Positions 41,788-53,369 of a stretch of DNA of 64,000 bases are shown here, in pieces. Each line of letters begins with the position of its first letter. Within the stretch, counting starts at the first letter, position 1. Made by a program: the position numbers and the translations under genes. The notes under the pieces are model-generated. The model was not told where the DNA came from. It worked only from the letters and a program-made list of their open reading frames with translations, and did not search any database. Source of the DNA: Hsuehochloa calcarea (taxonomy: Eukaryota; Streptophyta; Magnoliopsida; Poales; Poaceae); assembly GCA_036346395.1 (NCBI GenBank), contig CM070604.1, positions 2,083,501 through 2,147,500 on the forward strand, written 5' to 3'.

Positions 41788-43168
41788 TAGAGGGGGGTAA
41801 ATTGGGGCATCTACTCTTTTTCAAACCCCAACTGTATTCACCTTCTTCTTCACATCAATAGCTATGGAAGCTATGATGATCACAAACACAAGCAGAGCTG
41901 AAGTCTTGCGTTGAAACCTAGAGGCAACCTTGCCAGGCTAGTCTAATAGCCAAAAGCTGGCCAATCATACCCGCAAATATCACAAAACAACATAACTTTC
42001 AATCCAGTAATCCAAATCCTATGATATTTCAACCATGGCTCATCAAGAAGGTTAGGAACCTATTCCAATCGACGATCTGAATGATCGAAGCCAAGGTTCC
42101 ATGAATTTCTTGGATGAGATGGAATTTCTTGGATGAGATCAAGAAGGCATAAGAACAAAAAAAAATTCAAACTTTGGTCCAAAAACTTGCTCGTGGGTGG
42201 ATGATGGTCAAAATAACGCTTAATGGATTCCCACACGTCCTAGCAAGCTAGATCATAGCATCAAAGGGAGAGTAAGAACAACAAAGAACTCATCTTGGGG
42301 CAAGCCTTGCTTGGATTGTTTCAAGAAACTGTTGGTTTACAGTCACTCCACCATGGAGGATAAAAGTTCACACTTGAGCACTCAATCAATCTATCTCTAT
42401 CAAATCCTAGCCTCCCCTATTACCACTTTCTCCAAATCATAAATTACGGTTTCTTCTTGGAAGGGTCCAAGAGGTCCGAATCTTGCACCCCTTTCTTTTA
42501 TAGTGCAGGCTAGGTCAAGAGGGACAATCTTATCGGACGCACGTTAAGGCCACACACAAATGGGTCTACACTCACGTGCACTTCTTAAAGCGAATGACGA
42601 ACCAGGCTTCTCGAATCTGTCACTTTGTGATCTTCATCTTCTCTTGACCTAAACTGTTTCTCCTTGCGCCGTCTCGCGTCATGGTTTCTTAAAATATCAC
42701 CAACTCGATAATATGGCGAAGATACCAAGAAAACTTCTCGATCCTTCTCCGAAAACCGAGTCCAATCGTCGTAAAGTAATTCCATGCTTCGCCACGTGAA
42801 GGTTGATCGATGGGTCTCTTCATGATGGCAAGTCTCTCCTATCCGTCTCTCACTAGAACCACCATGGCACTTGCACAATCTGTCGCACCAAACTTTCCGT
42901 TAGGTCAACCTTGTCCATCTTGAGTTCAATCGTCAAGAAGCAATCCCATGTTGCGTCATGCTTGAGTCCAATAACTTCACCCAGCATACTTGTTCATTCT
43001 AAATCACAGCTCTTCTAGCCAAGTCCTGATCATCCTCACTGTTTACCATGTTGACTCCAAGCCACTTGCACAAGAATAGACCAAGAAATCGGTTTCGGAC
43101 ACAATTTCTTCGCCACTTGACCAACGTTAGCCAAAACATGCATCATGCAACACATGTGCGCTAAAACC
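41788..43168 (-). mobile_element. LTR fragment D of the 'GTCTGACCGG' family
   Basis: Minus-strand copy starting (right to left) near 43168 and ending with 'attcaccttcttcttcacat...cccccctctaat' at 41788. It corresponds to fragment B except that its U3-side motif arrays are missing. It directly abuts the CRP copy 6 promoter at 'acaccacctagctagtatca'. Confidence 0.6.
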
Positions 43169-43478
43169 CCTGACACCACCTAGCTAGTATCACAATTGTC
43201 TTGAGTGCATGCATGTTACCTCATAAGCCTCCAAATGGCACTACCACAACACTCATTGACATGCACCCTGACACATACACATGAGTATTAATTAATTCCA
43301 GCTATTGTACATATGAAACAGGGAGAAAAATTAATGCTGGAGAGGATACAAAGGGAACAATTGATCCTCCATGATTTGCCAATGCATCTATATAAACACC
43401 AGCAAAAGTAACATTGTTTCAGTGGCAAATTGATCGTAAGAACAATTGTAGAAGAAAAGGGCTAGCTAGCTTCTCTTC
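43169..43478 (+). promoter_or_regulatory. Upstream region and TATA box of CRP copy 6
   Basis: Colinear with 27.35-27.65 kb, with TATATAAA at 43389-43396 (83-90 bp before the ATG) and the 'gctagctagcttctcttc' leader. Confidence 0.7.
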
Positions 43479-43915
43479 ATGGAGCTTACCAAGAACAACA
43501 AAAGGGTTCTATGCTTAGCAGCTCTTGTGGTCATGTGTACCACTTTCTTATCCGGACATGCAGTAGGGAGGCATATCGGTACATTCATCTCTTTTTCTAG
43601 ATTCATTCAATTTTTTTGTTCTATAAATATACACTTTTGCAATGTTTCAAGTTAACCTACACATATATACCAAATGATTTGTGTGTAAACTAGTTGATAT
43701 GTGGCGGTTGTGCTTGATTGTGCGTAGGTGTTGATGATGATCCGGCATTGTCTTGTCTAACATGCATCGATTGCGCACCGTGCGTGCAAGAGGTATGCCA
43801 GGATAACTGCAAACATTCTGGTTATGACCCAAACCAAAGCTCATGTTATGGTACCGACACATGTTGTTGTCGAAAGAACTATATGGGTCGAAATGATGGA
43901 TACTACAAATTGTAA
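43479..43915 (+). CDS. Secreted cysteine-rich peptide, copy 6
   Basis: Exons 43479-43578 and 43728-43915 with a 149-bp intron; 95 residues. Leader 'MELTKNNKR', then 'VLCLAALVVMCTTFLSGHA'. The mature part 'GVDDDPALSCLTCIDC' has ten cysteines (SC, TC, DC, PC, then VCQDNC, SSC, TCCC) and ends 'NDGYYKL'. The promoter and both flanks are close to those of copy 4, consistent with the block duplication, but exon 2 differs at many residues. All splice signals and the frame are intact. Confidence 0.82.
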
Positions 43916-44453
43916 TGTGCTACCACCTGCATGTAAGAGGGTGAATAAGTATATGTATGCACCCATGATCTAAATCATGCAACAATTTTAATAAAAAAAA
44001 TTGCTTGATGAATTTTTGTGCCAAAAAAATCATGTAATAAAATTAAATAAAATGAACAAAGAGGCAGGGTCCCGCATGCAAGTCAATACTGGTAGAATTC
44101 CCCTCAAAAAATATATTAGTGGATATGTGTCACCAAGTGCAGTACGTCTGAATACAAGACTTGCTAAAGTGAAGCTTTGTATCGAATGTGCGCTCTGTGA
44201 GTCATCAAATATTCAATGATGTCATAACATAGTGAATATTGGACTCCTTTTGTTCAGCCTTTGATACGATCCAAGCATAACACAAATGTTTAAATGTATT
44301 ACAAATTTGATACTCAATTTAAAACATGCAGCCACGAGAAGATATGTTCCATGTCTTTAGGCATAGTATCACTCTCTTGTCACTAATGCAAGTTTTCCTG
44401 GATCTTGGACATGCACATAGACTAGAAGAGATCAACAAAAACTCAGTTCAATA
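43916..44453 (+). other. 3' flank of CRP copy 6
   Basis: Same downstream sequence as copies 4 and 5, running to the copia 3' LTR. No coding potential was recognised. Confidence 0.7.
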
Positions 44454-45545
44454 TGTTGAAATTCGGTAGTTAACGTCGCGCTAACATATATGATCATAAA
44501 GTATAACACAATCAAACAGACACAAGATGAACACAACTAAGTGAGAGAGAAAAGGTGGAGCTCTTTTCACTTATCATCTCTTTATCTTTACAATCATGAG
44601 TCATATTTATAGACAAAATGCACTTGGAGCAGTTTAGTCATTTGCCCACCAAACAAGGTTTTTTAACACTCCCCCTTGTGCAATAGACAACGATGTGCAA
44701 ATGCCTCGTCAAAAACTCATTCCAAAAACCCATTGGGAAAAAAGGAAAGGAGAAAATAGTACATTACACTCGTAATTTGCATTACATTTGTTACCTTATT
44801 AAAAACCTTCACGCGAGAAAACTTTAAGAAAACTCACCAAGGAAAATAGTGCAACATTTAATTTTCGGGATTCAATCTTCAAGATTTTGGATAAATCTTT
44901 AGGATTTGATAATGAATATGATCTATGGAAATTTGATGCAGGCAGAGACTTTGTGAATAAATTGGCTAGAGTTTCATAAGACTTTGTTTGCGAGATCTTA
45001 CCTGAACTTTCTTTTGGAGTTCATGAGGATAAAAAAATTAGTAGCAATGTGCTTCGTGATGTTGCTCTTGGTATAACCTGTTTGTATTTGTGTAATACAA
45101 GCAGCATTATCTTCATAGATAATTGAGGGGGTGTTGACGGTATTAATGCCACAAGACTTCTGGATGTGGTTAATGACACATCTAAGCAAAACATATTCAA
45201 GTGAGGCTTCATATAGTGCTATAATATTTGAGTGGTTAGTAGAAGTAGCCACCAAAGTCTGCTTAGATGACTGCCAAGTGATGGCTGCACCACCACAAAG
45301 AAATATAAATCTATTCAGTGATTTTGCACTATAGAGATTTAACAGATAGCCAGTATATCTTCGGGGTTTAGTTATGATCATTAGGATCTCTGCATGATCT
45401 TTACATTTATCAACCAACTAGATATATATTGTTAAGTGGTAAAACCTTCAAGGTGAATTTAAGCAGTAATCATCATATCGACACCTTCCATGCTTGACTA
45501 AATAAGGATTTTCAAAATGTCAGGTATGATGATCAGTGTTTAGCA
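44454..45545 (-). pseudogene. copia retrotransposon tail: RNase H region plus 3' LTR
   Basis: The 3' LTR lies at 44668-44454 (minus strand TGTTAAAAAACC...TTTCAACA, 215 bp) preceded by the purine tract 'caagggggag'. Upstream, on the minus strand, an open frame of 139 residues (45417-44998) is a recognisable Ty1/copia RNase H end: 'FLCGGAAITWQSSKQTLVAT', 'HSNIIALYEASLEYVLLRCV', 'IYEDNAACITQIQTGYTK'. Motif order and the DNAA block match the family. Integrase, reverse transcriptase core and 5' LTR are missing. Confidence 0.8.
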
Positions 45546-45586
45546 TATACTCCCCCTAAAGACAACTTCCATTGAAGTCTTGTTGA

Positions 45587-47204
45587 CAGTGGCGGAGGTA
45601 GAAATTTTCTAAAGCATAGGCAAGCTTCAAGCTAAGTACCAATTATGGTCTATTGAGAACCGCAAGTATCGGATATTCGGATACACAATTATACATCATG
45701 CAAATCCACAATAGTTTTAAAGTAAAAGAACAGATATGATACATCACGCATGTAAAGGTTCACATATAGAAATAAAAATGAGATACGATAACAAACAACT
45801 CACTAGACACTACCAAAGTTGCAACAAGTCGACAACAAAAGTCCAAATATCCAATCACACAACCAAAAGAGAATAAGATACTCTACAAGATAAAAAAAAT
45901 ATGAATTATTAAATCATATAATTTTGACTTGAAAATATATTCACATCGGAGAGAATGAAACATACTGATAATGTGCTAATTAGGCCTAGGCCTACGAGGC
46001 AAATGTCCTTTCCTTTTCTTCATGGCTTGAATCCGTCGGGCAATAACATCATCATCAAGTTGTTTAAATATGTCCCGCTCTGTGTAGCATATCATCAAGT
46101 CATTGAACCAATCTTTTTTGATCTTGTTGTGCAATTTAGACTTGAAAATCTTCATTGCCGAAAAACCCTTTCAACCGATGTCGTTGACACCGGCAATAAC
46201 AAAGCCAACTCAATGAGTTTGTAGATCAATGGAAAAACCAAATGTTTATCGGTTTCAACCATCTTTGTAGCCAAACTTTCAAGATCCTTTCAAGTAGAAA
46301 AGGAAACATGTCTTCTCACATGATGAATGTAAGTCTCAATTTGGTGATTTATGATTGCAAGATCACCACTAGAGAAATCCGCACGATAAATTGTTGTTAG
46401 GCGAGCAAGCTTGTCAACGTCAAACTTAGAGAAAGAATTCTTTAGATAAAGGCATGAGAAGCACACTAATATCTATGTAGATGATTCACTAAAGCGATGA
46501 TTCATCTAAGTACATATCTTGTCAAGGGCAACATAGAAAACCTCAACTCGGTAATAATGAATATTAGTGTAAGTCTTCCCGTCCTTGAAAGGCCCCTAAC
46601 TGGTATTTGTTCATCCATATTTGGCACCAGAATACCTTTGACAACACAAAATTCCTAGACCTCATCAAACAAGTCCTCCCAACCACTTTCTCTCATGGAG
46701 GTCAACCAAGCTTCGACATCATGAACTAATTCCATAGCATGAACAATATTTACATCCTTCCATTGCAAGACTTGTGAGAGCTCATTTGTGATGGCAAACA
46801 ACTTTAACAGAAGTTTCAAAATGAAACCAATTTTGAAACTCTCTATTTTTTTCTATCAAACCCGCCACTTGAGACGGTCCACGCCCATCCTCATCTACCG
46901 CACTAAGCACATATAACACCGACCTCCACGTTTGATCCAAACGAAGCAAAGTTGTATGATGTAAACCCCATCTAGTATCCCTGGGTATAGCGAGTCTTGT
47001 TTGTTGATTCAAGACTCTTCCACTAAATATCTCACCCCTCTCAAGCATATCCAAAATATTTTGATGATCTTCTTCCGTCATTGTATATCCCTCCTCTTGC
47101 AAGATGCACTTGTTGTAGTCACGATCAAGGTGACATACTTAAAGAAATCATGAATGGATGAGCAACAACTAGCAATGGAGACAACAACCAATTGCAAATG
47201 GTGG
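45587..47204 (-). pseudogene. hAT/ZMYM1-like transposase remnant
   Basis: The minus strand reads, from 47102, 'RDTRWGLHHTTLLRLDQTWR' followed by 'SVLYVLSAVDEDG'. After decayed sequence, near 46200 it has 'IELALLLPVSTTSVERVF', the hAT C-terminal dimerisation signature, then after a 1-bp frame change 'AMKIFKSKLHNKIKKDWFND' and a lysine-rich end at about 45980. This is the plant ZMYM1/TTF-type zinc-finger hAT-derived family. The right terminus in transposon orientation is 'cagtggcggaggtagaaatt' at 45587. The start is lost where an LTR fragment begins at 47205. Confidence 0.7.
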
Positions 47205-47570
47205 GCAAGTTCCTGACCTTCTTGACGAATTATGGTTGAAGTTTCATATGAATTGGATCACCGAAGTAGATGTGCATCCGTTTGTGATCGTCTCGGGCTA
47301 CTCCCAGGCCACAAGCGGTTAGACCGGCCGGAGCACAGGTCAGATCGGCCAGCAGGGCGGTCAGACCATCCATGTGCCATTTTGGTGATTTTGATCCTTG
47401 TATCTTGAGGTTTGCCGGTTTCAACGCTAGACTTCCCTTGTGCTTGTGTTCTCTGATCTTCAAAGCTTTTAAAGCTACCGAGAAGAAGAAATTGAAACTG
47501 GTCGGGGTTGGAAAAAAGTTGTGCTCCTATTCAACACCCTCCCCCCTCTAGTCGTCGTTTCGATCCAATA
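47205..47570 (+). mobile_element. LTR fragment E of the 'GTCTGACCGG' family
   Basis: Only the last 366 bp, from 'cctgaccttcttgacgaatt' to '...cgtttcgatccaata'. It is followed by the same CRP-unit flank ('gtagcttagaaatctc') that follows copy C at 33904, so the junction on this side is the same insertion point. Confidence 0.65.
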
Positions 47571-48004
47571 GTAGCTTAGAAATCTCTCACCGACTAGGTA
47601 ACGTACTACTACTTGTGATCAATCGATCATGTTTGTGTGGACAACCATGCATGACATTGCGTTGTCCATTAGCATTTCAATGAACTAGACAGGGCGTGTG
47701 GTAGGGTGCCTGTCGTGGTCTGAGTGCACGACAGGCCACTTCACGCGGGCTTGCGCTCTTCACGTGTCTTGTCGTGGTCTGGGATCGCAACATGTGGCCT
47801 ACCGCGGTCTGGGACAGTGACACGTGTCTTTTCGTGGCAAAATCGCGTGATAAGGGTGTTATTTTTATCATTTCAAGCGCGGTGATCTAGTTTTGCTATT
47901 TAATTTAAAAAAATGTGTCATTTTAGTAAAAAAAAAACTCACTAACCCTGTATACAAATAGATCTACGAGTAGTCGAGACCAAGCTTGGAAAGAATTTTT
48001 GGTC
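47571..48004. other. CRP-unit flank and a short repeat-rich stretch
   Basis: 47571-47700 matches 33.90-34.03 kb. 47700-47850 has 'tcgtggtctg(g/a)ga' repeated four times and 'cacgtgtcttgtcgtgg'. No gene. Confidence 0.45.
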
Positions 48005-51000
48005 GTATTGGCACCTATTTTGCCGCATATTAACATGAATGACCGCCCTTGAAATTTTTTTGCAAATATAGCCACGTGCCACACGGCCACTGTGCGGCAT
48101 CACCTCCCCGCCCGCCACGTGTCCCGTTGCCGCACTACCACCTTGCGTTGGCATTCCCGCACCTCAACTGTGCGGTAATGTTGCTGCATGACCGCCCTGT
48201 GGCGGCCCCTCAGCCTGCCACATGTCCCGGGATTAGGGTTTAGGTCGAAATTAGGGTTTCGACGCTATTTGTAGGAATTTTAAAATATAGCAAATGAGTT
48301 TAAAAAATTATGAAATTTTATGTGGAGCCTCCTGAAACAATGTATTTCTTGTGTAAATTTTCCATAATTTTATTCATTCAGAATTTTTCTCATTATTTTA
48401 TATAATTGTATTATTTGTACAAATTTGTAAATATTTACAATGAGCTCCAAAAATTATGATTTTGATTTTCAAGGATCCTCATGCAGTTGACTTGATTGTG
48501 TAATATTTTGACAATTTTATATGTATTCTGGAATTATCTCAAAAAATTAGGATTAAGGATGCGAAAATTTGAATTTTAGGTTTTAGAAATTAGAGTTTGA
48601 TGATTTCATGTTACTTGGAATGTATGGGAAAAAGTTGTTTGCAACTCCATTGGAGATATCGATATATAATATGGAGCAAGAGTACACACACAACAACCAA
48701 AATACGCGTATAAATATGGCAAAACAAAATATGAATACAAATATACAAAAACATAATAGCATAACACGGGATACAATATGGCTCACTCGTCTGAGCCACT
48801 ACCCTCTGCTTGTTGCGGCTACCTTCGTGTGCGCCTAGATGTTTGCGTCGAACGTATCTCGAGGGATATGTGAGCCAGTCCGGAGAGCGCGTCTCGGCTC
48901 GGAGGGGGTATGGAGACCGTTGAGTTGGCAGAGGTGGACCAGTAAGCTGAGTCTGACCCAGGATACTCTAGTAGGCGTACATGTCATCCTGATGAGGCAT
49001 ACCGACCAGAGGGCCACCTTCGAAGAATTCATGAACAACAGACTCTATAAAATCACTCCTGGTTTGTACGCCCCCAATGTACGATGACTGCAACTCCGGT
49101 TGTGCGGATGAGCTCTGGCCTTGGACGTATGGTGCGCCAGCCCACCCGGAGGAGCTCTGCCCTGCGTACGCTCCAAACCCTAGCTGCCATGGTCCAAACA
49201 CTGATGGCATGTACTGCTCCTTGGTAGGAGCTGGGAGGCCCGTATCGTCATCATCAGTCGACGTAAACTGGCCGTCACCCCCACGGTCAACTGAAGGCTG
49301 CAAGACGGAATGATGTTAGTACAAATAAATACTCGGGACGTAAACTGAGAATCTCGAACCTCCCAGATGTGTAGTGCAGATGACCGATGGGGAGTGCAAG
49401 TCTGTGTACTGAACGCATATGGTAGAAGTGATGCATCCCGACGGACCTGCGGCGGGAGAACGACATAATGTTAGCATGGCGTAAGGTATAACCAAAAAAA
49501 ATGTAGATTTATATGTAACTTACCTCCCCGCCGATCTAGCCCGCGGATGACCGACAGGAAATGCAACGATGCCGACCGGACTCGCTAGGTCGTGGTGACT
49601 TAGCGAGTGAGCACGCCGCCCCCCGCCCCCCCACACACACACACTTGGTGCCCGATGCACAGGACATCGTCCGTCGACCGATCGTAGCCCAAGTTCTTTA
49701 TTATCTTCTTCGTCTTCGCAAAGACGTACTTCAAAATTTTCATCATCCCCACCAGTGTTGGGTATGGGTTGCAGATGGCGGCCTCCGATGCGCCCAGGAT
49801 GCACTGCGCCCACTCCAACTGCACTAACATGCATAACAGGTTCATTAACGAAGAGTACGGATATCATCAATGAAACTACCAAAGGTTGTAAGTGTCTTAC
49901 GGTGTCGTCACACCGAGAAGCGCAGTGACGATCGTACATGCGACTGAGGCTCTCCTGGTGTGTCACCTGCTTTGGGCGCTCCGGTGGAGGAAGGGTGAGT
50001 CTTGCGCGCGTCTGTGGCACAAACCACTCCATGTAAGCCCTTTCCGTCCATGTCGTAGTCCACTCGTGCTGGACTAGTCGCCAGTCCTAAATATGCCCAC
50101 CCTGCCTCGATTGCCTGCATTTTCGAAAGGATTGATGTTAGGAAAGAAGATGTAAGAACTGTAAACATTACTTGGATAAAGTTTGACTCACAGGTGTATG
50201 GCTCGCAGTAAGAGCTTGCCGTCCGGGGGGCACGACCTGGTGCACACCACACTGTCGCATTACGCGCTGTGGCGTGTAAGGATCCATTATATGTACGAAC
50301 ACTAGGTGGCAGTCTGTTGTCCACAGTCCTGCGTCCCAGATGCATTGCATAGATAGTCCGTGTGGCGCTACTGTGCGTACGAATTCTGGATACCATGGAT
50401 TCCATATGATGTCGCTCTCATGCAATGACTCGAACTCGTTGTAGAACAACGAGTAGCTCCTCGCTGGTCTGTCATTGGCCCAGCGCAGACGGGCAATAGA
50501 CAATCGTAAGCCCATGGTGAGTCCGTCTATCACGTCGGTCGGGGAGCCCATGGAAGTGCTCCCAACTCTACGGTGCAAACGCAAGAGCACGAGGCAAATT
50601 TGGGGGTACCCGGTGCTGCAGCGCTCAAGCGCACATAACCCTCGGTATATGGCGCAAAGCATGGCTGATCCCCAGCTATACTAAGGCATCAGCGTAGCCT
50701 TCGCGTCAACCAATGACTCAGCGACACAGACGAAGCTGGGGTAGTAAAAATCGTCATGTATAGTTGGAAACAGGACCCAACCAAAGAGCTGAAAAAGGTA
50801 AGCAACGAGGTGCGTCCTAACGACCTCGTCAGGTGCACCCTGCTGGCAATAACTGAACTACCTCAGCCAAGTCGGGAGACACCACGTACACGCTCCGAGA
50901 GAGGTTGGTCTAACCACTGCTCCAGCCTAGCCTTCCAGCCCTTTTTCGGAGGGCCCAGAACAAGTGACTGTCATCTCACCCCACCAAAAATAGAAGGTAT

Positions 51001-52335
51001 GCATCTCGAGACACCACCTGTCGACAAGTGCCAATAGCAGGCTGGCATCTAGGGTGAACCGACGTCCGACGGACACCAGCCTCGCAAGGGGCAATAAGCA
51101 TGTGTCTCAGAGGATCGGGACGTAGCGATCGTCCAGCTCCTAGTAATCCCTCCCCAACCAAAGCAGCAGGGGCAGAGGGCCATCCGCGTCACCAGCGATC
51201 CACAGCTTGCATCGGTAGTTCTCATCGTAGAAGTGTTCCAGAAGCGCTGGTAAAGACATGGCTTGCAACACATGGAATAGACGGATTATTAGTGAGGAGA
51301 TTGATAATGACCATAGAATACTGAAAATTAAATATTACGATGAAACTAACACTACAAATTAATGTACAGTAATTTATAGGTACAAAATTAAATATGGCTA
51401 TTTAATGACAATCAAATAGTGCAAATTAAAAATTACGATCAAATAAACACTGCAAATTAATGTACATTAATTAATTTATCTGATGGCTAGCTAACCATAT
51501 ACTAAATTCCTCGGCTTAGTGCTCATAAATGTTTCTTGCTCAAAAGTACAAGGCACTCATGAGGTCAAACTTTATTATCCATGTATAGTAGTATTAATGG
51601 AGGTATTCTTAAGTTCCTTTACCCATGGTCTTAGATACATTACTTTGTCCATGCATTAATAGCCTACAACATATACAATGTATGAAAATCTCAGAACGCT
51701 AATTACATTGATAGCATACGTACTGACAATTATATGGGACTCCTAAAGCCAAAAATATTTTCCTACGAAAATCTCATAATGCTAATTACATAGGACTAAC
51801 AACGTTAAACTAAGTAAATGCCTGCAAAATTATAACTACTTAAGTACACATCCACTGTAAAATTATGACTAATTATTTGGTAACTAATTAACGAGGCCAC
51901 AAGAATTAAACGATGGAGATACAAACTACCTGCGAATGACGGCGGTTAATAACGCTAAAATGTCCCGAAAATATAATCGACAGAGTAAGAGAGCAAGCGA
52001 ATACAAAATGAAATCGCGCTCGTTCGCTCGATAATTTATAGCCGGGAGGGAATCCTTCCCCGCACGCGATCGGTTTTAATTTTCACGCGGCAGACAAGGA
52101 TTAGACGGAGGAGACAGCGAATAGATGGAGGTGACAGGGATGACAAGATTACTTGCTTTCGGTGGAAAAGAAAAGCAGATAGAAGAAGGGGCTGGAGGAT
52201 GACACCACGTGGTTGAGGCGATGGGGCACGTGGCGGACAGAGTAGGGATGTCGCACGACTACCGTGCGGCAGACAGCTATATTTGTAATAAAAAAAATTA
52301 GGGGTGGTAAATAAGCAGCGAAAATGTGCTGATAG
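48005..52335 (-). mobile_element. MULE-like element carrying only a PMD gene
   Basis: The left end ('ttggcacctattttgccgca', then 'tgcaaatatagccacgtgcc') and reverse-complemented right end ('atcagcacattttcgctgct', then 'tacaaatatagctgtctgcc') are imperfect terminal inverted repeats of roughly 80 bp, continuing into CpG-rich 'gcggcacg' arms at 48.07-48.23 and 52.19-52.27 kb. Inside, on the minus strand, are a TATA box at 52040-52033, a PMD gene and no transposase. Long inverted ends with a promoter-proximal GC-rich block are typical of Mutator-like elements. I could not identify a 9-bp target duplication. Confidence 0.6.
48968..51259 (-). pseudogene. Plant mobile domain (PMD) protein of the MULE-like element
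   Basis: The minus strand from an ATG at 51259 reads 'MSLPALLEHFYDENYRCKLW', then TAG after 'LLLWLGRDY'; the frame would continue 'ELDDRYVPIL' and 'THTFYFWWGEMTVT', the PMD core (R-ETHTFH-..GEMT). At 50662-50168 'AIYRGLCALERCSTGYPQIC' and 'HIMDPYTPQRVMRQCGVHQV' match the family's 'R-hydrophobic-RQFG' end. 50032-49520 holds the next segment and 49303-48968 an acidic tail ('STDDDDTGLPAPTKEQ') with Gly/Ser-rich residues, probably separated by introns. The PMD family occurs both in transposons and in host proteins such as MAIN. The stop and frame changes indicate decay. Confidence 0.7.
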
Positions 52336-52960
52336 GGGAATCGCTCGGCAAGTAGTGTGATTTGCTCACCTACGCCGCCTATGTGTCTCTTCTGCACCCA
52401 TTGTGCTGCGGCTGTAGACGGTTTTTTGTACCCGGCGGAGATGATATATATCCAGACCTTTCTCTCTCTTTTTTTCCGGGAACGGGTGTATATCCCAACT
52501 GGAGTATATATATTCGGTATCTTAGGGTCTGATTTTACAAATTAGACCACTTTGGCAAACTGAAGAGGGGGGATTCTACAAATTAGATAGATCATGGTGC
52601 CTAGAAATCGGATGTACGCAAAATGTAAGATAGAAAATAACGTTAGAAGATACAGTAGCACTTCAATCAGTGGGTTAAAAATGTAGAACATCGTACAAAT
52701 CTACGCTAAATCGAAAGTAAGCTCTAAACTGGTTAAAACGGAGCGGTATTTTTTTTTTCCAACTATCCCAAGAAATCCCATATATAGGAAACTATATATA
52801 GTTCGAATGGGACCTAAACCACGCTCTTTCTTTGTAAATATCCAGGTAGAAACCAAACTCTATAATTATTATCCAAACGGATAGATAAAATAAATCAACT
52901 GTAACCGTAACTATTGGTATGGTTATGTGTAATGATTTAAAATAGTTAGCAGAAATGGTC
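52336..52960. other. Upstream intergenic stretch
   Basis: AT-rich, with 'tgattttacaaattagacca' and 'ctttggcaaactgaag' matching 6.72-6.78 kb. No coding frame was recognised. Confidence 0.4.
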
Positions 52961-53369
52961 AACCGTTACGAGGGGTCTCGCAGCATTTATTTCCCTCATC
53001 CACACGGCATGTGCGGTCGTCATCCTCCGGCCCGAGTCACCGCCCCCACTTCGGAAGAAAATACTCACTATGGGAGAGGGCCTCGCGCGAGATGCTACCC
53101 TATCAGCCGTCCATCCAAAGTTGATGGTGGGGATCATTCCTTCCTTCCTCTCCCCGCACCATCCACGCCACACGCCGAGTCAGTCCCGAAGGCGAAGCTT
53201 TATAGCGAGGCGCCCCACAGCCTTGAGCTACTCCTTCCTCCCAAGCTCCAACCTTTGATTCTTCGATCGAGCTGCCTCTGAATTGAATACTGATCACTCC
53301 ACTCACCTGCTACCTCGCCTCGATCGATCGCGCGCCTTCATCGCAGCAGTACTTGGTAGACAGACACCC
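52961..53369 (+). promoter_or_regulatory. Upstream region of the DUF4228 gene
   Basis: C-rich sequence with a possible TATA ('ctttatagcg', about 53199-53206) and a 'ttccttcctctccccgcacc' pyrimidine-rich leader. The assignment is positional. Confidence 0.35.
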
